A DNA stretch of 64,000 bases, taken from assembly GCA_032622095.1 (NCBI GenBank), contig CP136064.1:130747605-130811604 (forward strand), in the 5' to 3' direction. Position 1 is the stretch's first letter, and each line of letters starts with the position of its first letter. The stretch is from Siphonodentalium dalli. Taxonomy: Eukaryota > Mollusca > Scaphopoda > Gadilida > Siphonodentaliidae. Shown piece after piece: positions 34,374 through 45,699 of this stretch. A program made the translations under genes and the position numbers. The notes below the pieces were generated by a model that saw nothing but the letters and a program-made list of their open reading frames with translations, was not told the DNA's origin and did not search any database.

Positions 34374-35669
34374 TCACACTTTCCTGTTTATTTGAGTAGA
34401 ATTCTGACCAATTAAGGTGTGAGTCCACTTTCTCCACTTCATTTGATTTCTCATGAGATACTGCATCCACCAGCTTGGACAACCACTCGTCTTCGTCAGC
34501 TGTGGCAAGCTGGAATGTCTGTCCATCTGGACGAACAGCACCTTAAACAGGCGGTACCAAAACATCAGAAATGCTCAAAGAAACAGGTTTGACCATGGTA
34601 TAAATGTGCGGGATGGTGCCAGTGAATGAACTCCCTGATGAGTCGTAGTTATGCCTTGCCTTCTGTGATCCTGTATTTTCTGTAGAAACATGATTCGTTA
34701 GTGATACGGCGGTACCGTGGAATGAATCCTTGGCCGTAGTCGATGAAGGATTATGATCTATGCTGTCCACGGCGGCAGTTGTGAACACACCAGTTTTCAT
34801 ATCAGGTGGACAAACCAAATCCTCTTGTACAAACTGGGCGCACACAGTATTAGCAACACAGTTTGAGATACCCATCACGCGTTTGTATGATACAGAAAGT
34901 CCAAGACTATGAAGTTTGTCGACAAGTTTTTTCTTTCTGGTTGCCCCATGAATCATCACGCCGAGATAAATTGCCAAAGGGGGTTTCCGTTTTGTATCAT
35001 AACGAGTATGTTCACTTTGTTTGCGTGACGTTCGTTTATCCTTGACCACAGTATACCCTATGAGTTGTGATATGCTATGCACTGGTACAGCATAATCTGG
35101 ACTGTCCTCTTTAATATCTTTAGACACACATTTTGGTCCATACAGTATAAGACTGATAAGGGTACTGAGCATGGTCGGTACAGACTTTTGCTGCCACTCC
35201 GCGTTAAGATGTCCATGAAATTCCTCCCCGTGTTATTGGGCGCTAATGTATTTCATCACGCACCATTCTGGCTACTTTTCCAATCAGGAAGGCATCAGAA
35301 TCAAGGCCCATGTCACATGCTTGTTTTATCGCACAACCTATATCACCTTCGTATGCAAGCAAAATTTCTTTGCCTTTATTTTGAGCCCGCAAGCCTGGTA
35401 TCAACGCTAGTATCCTGTTTTTCAGGCGCGTAGAATTGACCGGAGTTGATATGTACGTAGGGTCAATTTGCTTCATACATCTTTCTCAAATATGATAGCT
35501 TGAAAACAGGGCTGTTTGTCGATTCACTCATGGAGTCCTCAATGTAACGAGCTACTTCAGCCAGTGAAAGGGCTTCGTTAGAAGTTGGCTTTATCGAGTT
35601 ACTGTCTTGTGTAAAGGTATCCATATGTTGTATAAATGGCGTTATTTTTAACTTCCGGTTGCCATTCAT
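34374..35669 (-). pseudogene. Gene Z, N-terminal region
   Basis: Pieces in three frames read LAEVARYIEDSMSES...FKLSYLRKMYEA, then RLKNRILALIPGLRAQNKGKEILLAYEGDIGCAIKQACD, then LSTLISLILYGP and VMGISNCVANTVCAQFVQED. A degraded acidic stretch (ATADEDEWLSKLVDAV, shifted) ends at a stop near 34375. Shifts lie near 35470, 35210 and 34550. No intron-like gap separates the blocks over 3.6 kb, so the copy looks intronless. This fits a retrocopy or a mobile gene. The true start may lie further upstream. Confidence 0.65.
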
Positions 35670-37263
35670 GGGTTATCTGACATTTTTGTGGATAACTTGT
35701 ATACCATACAGATCATATGCATAATTATACTGGTTGTCTTTTGAGAGTAACAGCAAGCTTATTGCGACAACACACTAGCTAGAGATCATTTCATGTCACC
35801 AATAATGTACAGAACGTTTTAACACTGTCTCTTTGGTACCTTTGTTTAACCTAATTCTAGAAATTACTCGCATACCAGAAAATACTTTATATGGTAGGCT
35901 AAAGATTTACGCCAATAAACAATGCAAAAAAAGACCATAATTATGTAGTATTTACCCATATTTTTTCAATTTTATTCAAAAATAGTAAAAAAAAAAATAT
36001 TTGAATTTTGGCGGCCATTTTGGGCAGCCATCTTGGATTATTTAAAAAATAATTAGATTCAGAAGAAAGTATATTTAATTCACAATGTTCCCACAATTTT
36101 CCACCTGTATTCCGATATAAATATAGGTTATTTCTTAGATTTAAGGCGACTACCATGAAAAACTGTTACTTTAGAAGGTCAAGGTCAAATAAAAGGTCAA
36201 GGACGTCATTAAAAGTTGGAACCCGCTAACTGGGAATGTACACCACATACAGACAAAACCCTGAAAGTTTCATGCTTCTATCACAAAGTGAACGATTGGT
36301 GCAGCTAGGCCCTCCACTAAATCATGTGTGTTTAATCATTCAGAATATGTATGTGGACTGACTACTGTACATGTACAATTGTCAATTGCTGTACTGCATG
36401 TTTGCCTCAGATGAAATAACAGTTTTGAAGTTTGAATGAATAAAGCAATATTCAACACATATCAAATCCCTAGATTACCAGGCTGAATAATATTGTCATA
36501 TTTTAGTGAGCTTTTTAATAATGTGTAACCTCAATTTGACCAATTTACAATTGCATGTGTAATCCCAACTCTTGATCAGCTCGACTGGTATACATGACCT
36601 ACTTTGTGATTTTTATATGGACTGGTGGTGTCACCAGACGAATCCACTAGGATAGCCCCGTGGCTGATGTGGTTATGCATATAAGGTCTTAGACGTTGGG
36701 TGATTGCGGATGGGGGTTAACGCACACTGAATGATTAGGACTTTGATTGTAGAACGCGGTCCATAAGTTTGCCAAACACCGTCTTAATGGACGTCGAAAT
36801 TGAATCAAATCCTTAGTTTATAGAGCATTTATACTCTGTCCCATTCGACGCAGGTTCTTCAATTGGCAAGTCGATAGCAAGAACAAAGCCTCAAACAATA
36901 CCACAACATAGCTGCCATTTTGATGGTACTTATATTCTTTTTACCATTAGTAGTCATCACAGAATGGCTATCGATGCCCAACACAAGTGTCTTGTTAAAA
37001 AATCTCCGAATTGATATATTTGAATTCCTATATTCTGTATATGTAGAACACTTCGTGTATTTATCACTTTGCAAATGGATGAAATGAGTATGAACAAGAA
37101 TGCATGACGCGTCGTGAACTGGGGAGAGCGTCGGCATGGGAATGCCCACGGCAATGGTGACATCGGTCCGTAAAAGTTTTACGTTTATTCATTTGGGTTG
37201 ATGTGTATCTGTTACCAAACGAGATCGGAGTCATTCTCTACCGATAGCGGAGAATACAAACGA
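35670..37263. other. No gene seen; repeat shared with 16.4-16.9 kb
   Basis: About 35940-36310 repeats, inverted, the 16.4-16.9 kb block, including a GGCGGCCATTTTGG word. The rest has only short frames. Confidence 0.4.
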
Positions 37264-37281
37264 CCCCCCCCCCCCCCCCCC
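37264..37281. repeat. Run of 18 C
   Basis: Uninterrupted homopolymer; likely variable and error-prone in assembly. Confidence 0.95.
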
Positions 37282-37481
37282 AGTATAGAGATGCGAATCG
37301 GACGTGTCCGTCTCAGATGTTATCTAAAGTAATAAATGAAATAAACCATACTTATGAAGAATTTGAGCTTATTGATTAGGGACATACAAACATTTCAAAT
37401 ATTATTGGGGTCCGCCAATTTTGCCCCGTGCAGTCATTGTCTTCGAAAACCTAGAAACTGTGATTATTTTGTTTTTACTAA

Positions 37482-38586
37482 GGGTGCATTTACACTGATA
37501 CAGAACTGTACATAGATCTGTATGAAGTCACGTGTCGCGCATTGCTGTGATCACAATATGATTACTAATAGTGAATGCGCGCTGATCAGTACTCTGGCAA
37601 TTGACAATTCATTACGAGTCGTGTCAATTTAGGCCAGACATAAAATGGATCACTGTCAGCAGACAACAGCGATTTGGTATGTGCCGCATGTATTTAAAGT
37701 GTATCCTTATACCACTTGAAGAAAGACTGAAAATCGCATAGGAATACACAACAAACAACTGTGTGCACAAATAGAGAGGTTAGCGAGCACCCATATAGCT
37801 TCAGATGGCGATTCCACCAATATTTAGGATTTCAGGTGATCATCTATATATCTATAGGTCTCCTGTTTGACACCATCTGGGCGGTGGCCATTTTGGATTT
37901 GTATGGAATGGGTATCCACCCTACAATACCCTTTATTTGAACAAATGTAGTAACAATTCCAACTGATGACAATTCCAAAGGCAATGTTGACCAAATGTAG
38001 GACAATATTGTTTTCTTAAATTAACTAGCAGTTTTTGACTGGCCACGGGGAGGGACCAGGACACAATCTTTTCAAGTGTTGGAAATTTCCAACCTGACAC
38101 CCGCCCCAATAAGGTTGGAAAACTTCCAGCTGATGGCCATTCCAGCCCAAAATTTTGATAGGAAATTATGCAAATATTGGTCCGAAAACAATACCCCCCC
38201 ATATAATGTTTGAAAATCAAACTACAAGCTCATGTTCAACCTATTGTTGGTTTGGAAATTACAACTAATATTGTGTCAGGTATGAAATTTCCAACAGTTG
38301 AACATTTTTACCAAAGTTGCCACGTCCCTGTCCGTGTTCATTATTCGAAATACACGGGTTGAAATGACAACGAACGCTAAAACACATTCGCCAAGCCCGA
38401 GTAACAATTAATCAAAACAGATTTGCCTGTCGCAGTGCTTCGGCGTTGACCGTGACGGATAGCGGACACAATTTTTGCTCACACGAACTAATACCGTTTT
38501 CTTTCTGTGTGCATTTCTATATCAACCCGTTTACACTAGTCTGCGTGTAGATCTGTGTACAGTTCTATAGCAATGTAAATGCACCC
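37482..38586. mobile_element. Harbinger-like non-autonomous element, TAA target duplication
   Basis: The ends GGGTGCATTTACACT and (inverted) GGGTGCATTTACATT are flanked by TAA at 37479-37481 and 38587-38589. Subterminal text (acagaactgtaca..agatctgta) is also inverted at both ends. A 3-bp TAA duplication with GGG-starting termini is the PIF/Harbinger pattern. The 1105-bp interior includes the R8 repeat and no transposase frame. The insertion lies at the very edge of an R340 copy. Confidence 0.75.
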
Positions 38587-38587
38587 T

Positions 38588-38925
38588 AAAGTGATGTGAA
38601 ACACTCAGGTTGGGTGATCACATAGAAATAGAGAATAATCTTGCTCAAAGTAGTTATTTTTACGAATATTAATCCAAATTTACAGCACACACGCCGTCAT
38701 TCTTCTTTATTAATTAAATGCAGTGACTCTGGATGGCGAAATCATTTGCGTTAGTTTATCGCCGATTGTTGCGTCCCGGATCGAGATGTCAATATTTACA
38801 ATTATCCGTAGTTCAGACGATGATATATATGGAGTGGTATTGTCGATTTCTTTGAGATTTTCGGCGATTTTAGTAGAATGCTACATTCCCACAGTTGGCA
38901 TAGCGCCTGAGTACTAACCTATCTG
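38588..38925 (+). repeat. R340 repeat, copy 2
   Basis: Starts AAAGTGATGTGAAACACTC and ends near GAGTACTAACC. It matches 56757-57105 and, inverted, 44252-44592. It shares the GATGGCGAAATCGT...GTTTATCGCCGATTGTTGCGTC interior. No RNA polymerase III boxes or frame recognised; class unknown. Confidence 0.75.
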
Positions 38926-39360
38926 TTTCACGCACCCGAACGAGTCCATAATAGCTGTCCGATCGTTTCAAAATATGATAAATTGATTACTCTGCAAAAT
39001 AACAAGTATATGGATTTATGTTCGGTCCGGTTTGCCCATTAATTTATTTCCGGTTGATAAATTCGATTATTATCAGGGATGTTATGTGGTGACAGACCGA
39101 GGAGGGTGCACTCCACCAGATTTGGAATTTAATTTCAATTAAACGTCACGTATTTCCCTTTAAATATCTTGATTTACGGGATATATAGGGAATTACGGAT
39201 CCCAAGTATATGTCAAACTTATGGAAATTTACATGATCCGTATATGCCATAAATATAGACATTTAATGGAAAATATTCAAATATACGTGAATTTACTTTT
39301 GCATATACATTTATATCCACATATATGTGCTCTTTACGACAAACTTAATATATTCCAGTG
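38926..39360. other. No gene seen
   Basis: A+T-rich spacer, no motifs. Confidence 0.4.
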
Positions 39361-39368
39361 CTATGAAT

Positions 39369-40419
39369 TAGTGATGCGGACCTTGGGTGGTCCGGTCCAC
39401 TGCCAAGGCGGTCCAGTCCGGTCCGGTCCAGGCCATTCCGGTCCGGTACACATGCCTGGACTGGTCCAAAATGGTCCGGTCCACCTATAATAGGCTATAT
39501 GTTAATGAATTCTCTGTTTTCTAAAAGTTTTTACTCTGTATAGTCCAAACTATAAGGTTACTGGAGTTCAGTGCATTGCAATGAGTCCATACATGTTAAA
39601 ACTTACATTGTTTGCCGATTGTATGCATCATTGTCTGTCTCTGGTGGGATATACTGGGAACTATGCACGATAATAGTATTTCTAGTAATGCGAACATGCA
39701 CTAATTACATGTATTGGGCATATATATAGCTAGCTAGGGCCAGAATGTCTTATAACCAATCTAACATGGCACTCAACTGATCGTATGCATGATTCGTATC
39801 ATACTTATTTTCATTAAATTTAAATTTAAACGAAATAGCTATATGACTACTACATTAATATTGGAGTCTTGGAGATTGTGATGGCTGATTGTATAGTCCT
39901 GACAATTACAGTTATATACCTAGGCTAAGTACAGCTACTATAATACTATTGGATTAATGTGACTGTCTTGTGTATGTACTATGTAATGTGGTTTGCATGT
40001 TTCTTCGATAATTATAACTGTGAAAAACAATAGAATACTCGATTCGATATCCATCCAAATTGATTAGTTGATGCCATGTTACACTGTTTATGACAAATAG
40101 TTCCATGCCCATCCAGTTGCATGTTTGTCGCATTGGTAGGGTGCTACATAGTGTTGGACATCAAATCATGCGGCCGCCCACACTGGCACTTTCATTATGA
40201 GGAAAGTGACATGTACAATGTACATCTATACATTGTTTTCGTGACATCAAATGTTTAATAGATATTAACCACCTCAATGCGTCAATACATCGTTGCTAAT
40301 TGATATGACGGCAAATACGCAATAATATTCGCGATAGTTTATTATAACTGAAGTAAAATAGTGGACCGGACCGGTGAGTACCGGACCGGCGGCAAAAAGC
40401 GGTCCGGTCCGCATCACTA
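39369..40419. mobile_element. hAT-like non-autonomous element with GGTCC arrays
   Basis: TAGTGATGCGGACC at the left is inverted at the right (GGTCCGCATCACTA). The 8-bp flanks are CTATGAAT (39361-39368) and CTATGCAT (40420-40427), seven of eight matching, as expected for an old hAT duplication. Both ends carry multiple GGTCCGGTCC/GGACCGGACC words just inside. The 1051-bp element has no transposase frame. Confidence 0.75.
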
Positions 40420-40636
40420 CTATGCATGTGGATATTGCCTGGAAAATAGAAATAGAAAATATAAATTATACACATATATACAAATTGCATAAATTTCTAC
40501 ATTCGTTTACCATCACTTCAAATTAACTATTATGATTGGCATTGTATAGATCATTCTTGAACAACGTTGTGGTCGGCTGTAAAGTGTGTGTTAATTAAAT
40601 CTGTTTTCGAAGTCTTACACAGCATGCAGGTCCAGA

Positions 40637-40638
<2 letters not shown>

Positions 40639-40731
<93 letters not shown>

Positions 40732-40735
40732 CTCG

Positions 40736-40766
<31 letters not shown>

Positions 40767-40767
40767 C

Positions 40768-40799
<32 letters not shown>
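40639..40799. repeat. CT microsatellite, ~160 bp
   Basis: Almost pure CT dinucleotides with a few TTTC, CCCT and CG interruptions. The Arg-Glu and Ser-Leu 'proteins' read across it are artefacts. Confidence 0.95.
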
Positions 40800-40925
40800 A
40801 AATCTGTGTGTTGCCTTTGATACTCTCCTATCTGATACTGACCGCTTATAATTACTGTACATTGAAGACCGTTCTTCATACAAGCGTGCATGGCCGTCAT
40901 ATATGGCATATTTTGTTGCAGAACA

Positions 40926-40979
40926 AAAATACGACGCATTTGTAACCAGTTACTGGGTTACAAATACGTCGTACATTTT
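40926..40979. repeat. Short inverted repeat (hairpin 5)
   Basis: ACGACGCATTTGTAACC and GGTTACAAATACGTCGT flank an 8-base loop. One mismatch pair is visible. Confidence 0.75.
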
Positions 40980-41004
40980 TTTCCAAGTCGATTTTTTCGG
41001 ATGT

Positions 41005-41240
41005 ACAAAGTTACATTTGGAAGTCGTTTCAAAAATGCGACATGTTTTTGTTACATGGTTACAAATGATTATCAGAGAATTACTCCAACTAGAAAAATGA
41101 AAATATTTCACCTGTCCTTGTTTAAAATGGGCTACAAAGTTACATTTGCAAGTCGTTTAAAAAATGCGACGTGTTTTTTGTTACATATTTACAAATGATT
41201 ATCAGAGAATTACTTCAACTAGAAAAAAAAGGGTTACAAA
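41005..41240 (+). repeat. Two-copy tandem repeat, 129-bp period
   Basis: ACAAAGTTACATTTGGAAGT at 41005 recurs at 41134 with a few changes, including GATTATCAGAGAATTACT near each copy's end. Confidence 0.85.
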
Positions 41241-41284
41241 GATATCGCCATATCTGTAAACCTCACTTTTCGTCCAGTGTTACG

Positions 41285-41430
41285 ATTGGTAAGAGCCTAT
41301 AACTTTGTTCAAAAACAGTTTTTGGACTGAAATGGCCATCAATTGAAGAACATTTTCCAACCATATAAGTGTCAGTATGGAAACCTTTAGGTATATACCG
41401 ATTGTTGGAAATTTATAACCAAAATTTAAT
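41285..41430 (-). repeat. R8 repeat fragment, inverted
   Basis: GGACTGAAATGGCCATCAATTG...TTTTCCAACC matches, inverted, the middle of the R8 copies at 8.0 and 38.0 kb. Confidence 0.45.
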
Positions 41431-41481
41431 GGGTGCAAATAAAACAATACAAGTTCCCACACAGTGTCCGTATTCTGCGGA

Positions 41482-42551
41482 GGGGGGGGGGGGGGGTACA
41501 AGCGGGAATTCGAAATTCGAAGGTGGACTCGCACATGTACAAAGAAACTATCATCATGAACCGGTAAACAACTGACTGGCTCGCCCAAATACATGAACGA
41601 TTCTTGATGTTTAATATCTTTTTCCTATAGATCATGATTTAAAGCTACTTGCATCCCTGTCTGATATCCCGAATCGCTGTTGAGATTGTTCACCAATATC
41701 CATCTAAGAAAATATTATGCCAATCATGTTAGGGAGGTGGGGTTCAAAGCGTTTTGGCAAAATTCCAAGAGAATTCTCAATAATAATCCAATATCCAGTT
41801 ATGCATGGTTAGGTTCAGGTTCCATCGCTTAAAAAAATCTCCGTATCGGGTGTGGTGATTGAGGATTTCTAATGCACACACCATCTGCACGATGGGTGTA
41901 TTCGAATCCGTGTTCTTCTATGTTCGTGAACAACAGGTTACAAATACCATATACTATATGTTAAATATATAGATCGGGAACGCAGTTCGCGGTCTATATC
42001 CTTTCTCCCCGAATTGTGTGGAGTAAGAATATAGAGCCGCGAACATGACGTGCTGGTGTTCCCGTTCTAAATTTAGTATATGGTCTTGATCACATGCCGT
42101 TCGCGACCAGCATTGAAGAACATATATTATTTGAATACGACCATTGCATGGCAATACCCATCATTGGTGCGTGGAAAAGAATCTGGCTAGTTATAGAAGG
42201 GGTGTTTACTCTGGTGGAAAATGATATCAGTCAACAGGGATGACATACCCTAATATTCTGAAGAAACGCAATTTATTAAAAAAATATGGAGTTATCACTC
42301 TTGGTATAGATTTGGGTTGGCACAAAAACAGTCATGTTCTCTCGACCAAAGATGCAGGCAAAATTCCATCAGAAGTTGAACATACATGGTATATATATAT
42401 TGTTGTTTGGCTCTATTAATTAAAGGCCGCTTGCTCACATAACCCCCAATAATGTGACTTGTTTTAGCCAGCGGCATTCTGGAAACAAACAATTAAATTC
42501 TGGCAACAATGATTGGATCAAACTTCGCTGCCAACATGATTTTATGAATTA
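41482..42551. other. No gene seen; begins with a run of 15 G
   Basis: The G run is at 41482-41496. The rest has short frames only. Confidence 0.4.
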
Positions 42552-43158
42552 CTAGTTGGGGTACCCGGTGTTGCTCGGGTAAAGAATGAGTAAATTTTTA
42601 GTGCCAATTCAGGCCATTTAAATTAATTATTAGTCGCATGAGGTAACATCACCTATTGCATGACCCTCTCAGGATAAAGTTACCTATAGATTTTAAGTTG
42701 ATGATTAACGCTCTTTATTGCCAATTATTAGTGCATCTTTTAGTCATCTGAGGTCAACGGCACCTATCTCACGACACTCCAATATCAAATTACCTCTGTG
42801 TGCAAATGTTCCCACTTTTTCTGAGTATAATGTTAATATAATATATTAGCCCCCCCTTTTTGTTTTAAAAAGTCATCTGAGGTCAAATGTGTCTATCCCA
42901 TGATATTCCCCTGGTAAGGTAACCCAAGTGTACCAATTTTCCTACATATCGTCTGAGCTGATAAGGAACGCTTTCTATTGCCCATATATAATAATATATT
43001 ATGATATATTATTATCATAATCATGATTATGATAATAATATTAAGTTCCCCTTTAGTGTCAATGACACCTATCCAATGTTACTCACCTGTTCTGCTCTTA
43101 GGGTACAGTCGTTTGGTCACCCATAGCTCAACAAACAAACAAACAAACACAATTGAGA
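42552..43158 (-). mobile_element. Non-autonomous Helitron-like element H-4 (second family)
   Basis: On the minus strand the element starts A|TCTCAATTGTGTTTGTTTG (43158). It ends ACCCGAGCAACACCGGGT, a hairpin, then ACCCCAACTAG|T (42552). The ends obey A|TC...CTRR|T. The interior has three or four diverged ~145-bp tandem units around 'agtcatctgaggtcaa' and an A+T palindrome near 42985-43045. No helicase frame. Confidence 0.7.
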
Positions 43159-43559
43159 TTTATTAGGCATTGATGGTGTCCTTATAGCTCCCCATCCACA
43201 ACGTCACTCAGTGCCGGGAACTTACGTCGTAAATTGCTAGAAAATGAGTAATCGCCGTTTTTTTTTCACCTATATAAATAACTCGACCAAAATATAGAGC
43301 AAATGATATAACAATGAAGGAAAGAATATTCAAAGCTGTTTGGTCTATTCAAATACAAAGTACCGAAACACATCAGCGACTACACACACTCCTTAATAGT
43401 AGTAATAAGCCAATCCTTCAAATATTGTTTCTTTCGCTCATTTGATAGTATAAATGTTCTCTTTCGGCTTTGTTGATCTGTCATTGTAATTCAATTGAGT
43501 ATTTGTCACTAAAAACAAGCATTCTGATTGGCCGAGAGCGGCTAACTTTCATTTTCGAT
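43159..43559. other. No gene seen
   Basis: Spacer without recognised content. Confidence 0.35.
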
Positions 43560-43790
43560 TCACCGACAGCGGCCGCTTCAGCGTGCATCAAATCTGAATG
43601 TAGCACGGTCAAATTTCATCGACGCAGAACGAGTAGCGAAACGAGCACACCCGCGCGTTGTTGTCAAAAGATACCGTTCATCGGCCGCTTCAGCGTGCAT
43701 CAAATCTGAATGTGGCACAGTACAATTTCATCGGCGCAGAACGGAGTAGCGAAACGAGCCAACCCGCACCACAGGAAATGGTTACGGAGC
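43560..43790 (+). repeat. Two-copy tandem repeat, ~113-bp period
   Basis: GGCCGCTTCAGCGTGCATCA at about 43571 recurs at about 43684, with 'gcagaacg' and 'agtagcgaaacgagc' in both. G+C-richer than the surroundings. Confidence 0.85.
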
Positions 43791-43938
43791 AGTGTTCCGA
43801 GTAACGCAATGAACAAACCCAATGATTTGTGCACGGTGACAACGGCGAAATGAAAGTCTCGATTCGTGTCATGAAAATGACTAAATGATACTTTTTATAC
43901 AGTTTTTTTGCAAGTTCCTTGATAGATTGAATTACAAT

Positions 43939-44083
43939 GGAGATAAACGTACCCTGTTTCGTTGTACATTCTGGGATTCGAGCATGAAAACAGTTTGTGA
44001 ACTCGCCGTCAAGCCGGCTCGTTCACAAACTGTTTTCATGCTCGAATCCCAGAATGTACAACTCAACAGGGTATGTTTATCTC
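43939..44083. repeat. Near-perfect 145-bp inverted repeat (hairpin 6)
   Basis: GGAGATAAACGTACCCTGTT... pairs with ...CAGGGTATGTTTATCTCC. The turn is GAACTCGCCGTCAAGCCGGCTCGTTC. Confidence 0.85.
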
Positions 44084-44251
44084 CTAATTAGATGTGATAT
44101 AAGGTAATCAAATATATATTTGGCAGTTACGATACAAAACTCAAAAGAATCGGAAAACAATCAGTGACATTGCTGTTGCATGCACACACATGTACGATGA
44201 ACTCTTCATAAATCGGCAAATTGTACTTGTTCGGTGCGTGAAAACTAGTAA

Positions 44252-44592
44252 GTTAGTATTCAGACACTATTCCAACTGGAGGAATATAGCATTCTAGTAA
44301 CATTGCCGAAAATTTCAAACAAATCGACCTTGCCACTCCATAGAAAACGTCGTCTGTATTACGCGCAATTATAAATATTTACTTCTCGATTCGGGACGCA
44401 ACTATCTGTGATCAGTTAGAGAAAACGATATCGCCGTCGAGAGTCACTGTATTTAATTAATATATAAGAGTGGCGGTGCATGTTTGTTGTCAATTTGGAT
44501 ATACTATTTGTAAAAATTACTACTGTGAACAAGATTATTCTCCATTTCTATTTGATCACCCTACGGAGTGTTAATTCACATCACTTTAAACA
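44252..44592 (-). repeat. R340 repeat, copy 3 (inverted)
   Basis: Read on the minus strand it begins TAAAGTGATGTGAATTAACACTCCG and follows the same order as the copies at 38588 and 56757. Confidence 0.7.
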
Positions 44593-45699
44593 CTACTCTA
44601 AGCCCCACACAACTCAACTGCCCGTGTTATGATTACGACGAAACAAATTGCCGAGAAACTTAATTTCTTTTTTCAAAGGTGTCATATATATTTGGATAAT
44701 TATCCCGACTTTAATGTTATAATTCGACATAATACCGTGATAATGAATCCAGGACTGTCAACACATTTAAAGCATTATATTTGCCATGAATTTGCCATCG
44801 GCTGAACACGAACAGCCTTCATTCCATGTCGAAATCTTATTCAGTTGGATGCAGAATTCACGTTATCAACAACCGAGCAACAATTTTATAACGTTTATTC
44901 CGCGCTCCGCGTGTATAATGTTTCGCTGTTTCTTAATTACAGTGGGCGCATGGGCGTTTTATATATAGAATGGGAATTTTTGGACGGATTAAAAGTCGAA
45001 CTGCGACCGGGAGGCCGAATCAGGTAAAAGGTGTCGTTGGGAATTTCAATTTCAATTGTTATTATTCGGATTCCAAGAATTGCAAGGTGATTAATTCTAT
45101 GAGTTGGTCATTCGTGAAACCAATATATTTTATATTCTATAATTACAATCATGGATATATAATATAAGATCTTGGGCGTGTTACCATTTCGGACTATGGT
45201 GTTCTTGTCTATACGTGCCCACCAAAAGCACTGTATTTACCGTAAACCTGCCGCCCTCTGATCCCAAAACTACACTCTTAAAATCAATTAGTTGGGGTGA
45301 CCAACCGAATATTGTTCGAGACCATGTTGTTTGTAGTACATTTTTTGTTCTTCATAAGAGAGAACAATTTGCAATATCTTTCAAGAAACGTCATTCATGA
45401 GGACAAATGAGCAGAATTGTTTGAGCTATGGACCAATGAGAAGCGACCGGATAAGCTACTTCTAGTCAGAAATTCTCAGCTTTTTTGACGACAACAAATT
45501 TGATTCCAATATATCAATAAAAATATCTAAAGTAATGAAAGCTTCATCCACCCAATTTTAACAATTTTTGCTACAAACACACCACATTCGTTGGCAATTA
45601 ATGAATTATGAGCATATGTAACACTCATACATATAACAGAGGGTGTCAGGAAAGCTAAATAACGTGTGGCAATGTCGGCGAGACGAACGGATGACCTGG
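44593..45699. other. No gene seen; 5' flank of LINE D
   Basis: Short frames without motifs. The 5' edge of LINE D lies somewhere near 45.65-45.71 kb. Confidence 0.4.

Noticed and set aside
40551-40939. Long Arg-Glu and Ser-Leu repeat 'proteins' on both strands
   Set aside because: Pure translation of the CT microsatellite at 40639-40799.
43141-43160. CAAACAAACAAACA as a LINE or SINE tail
   Set aside because: It is the start of the Helitron-like element H-4, in the same place as the GTCTGTCTGTC run of H-2.
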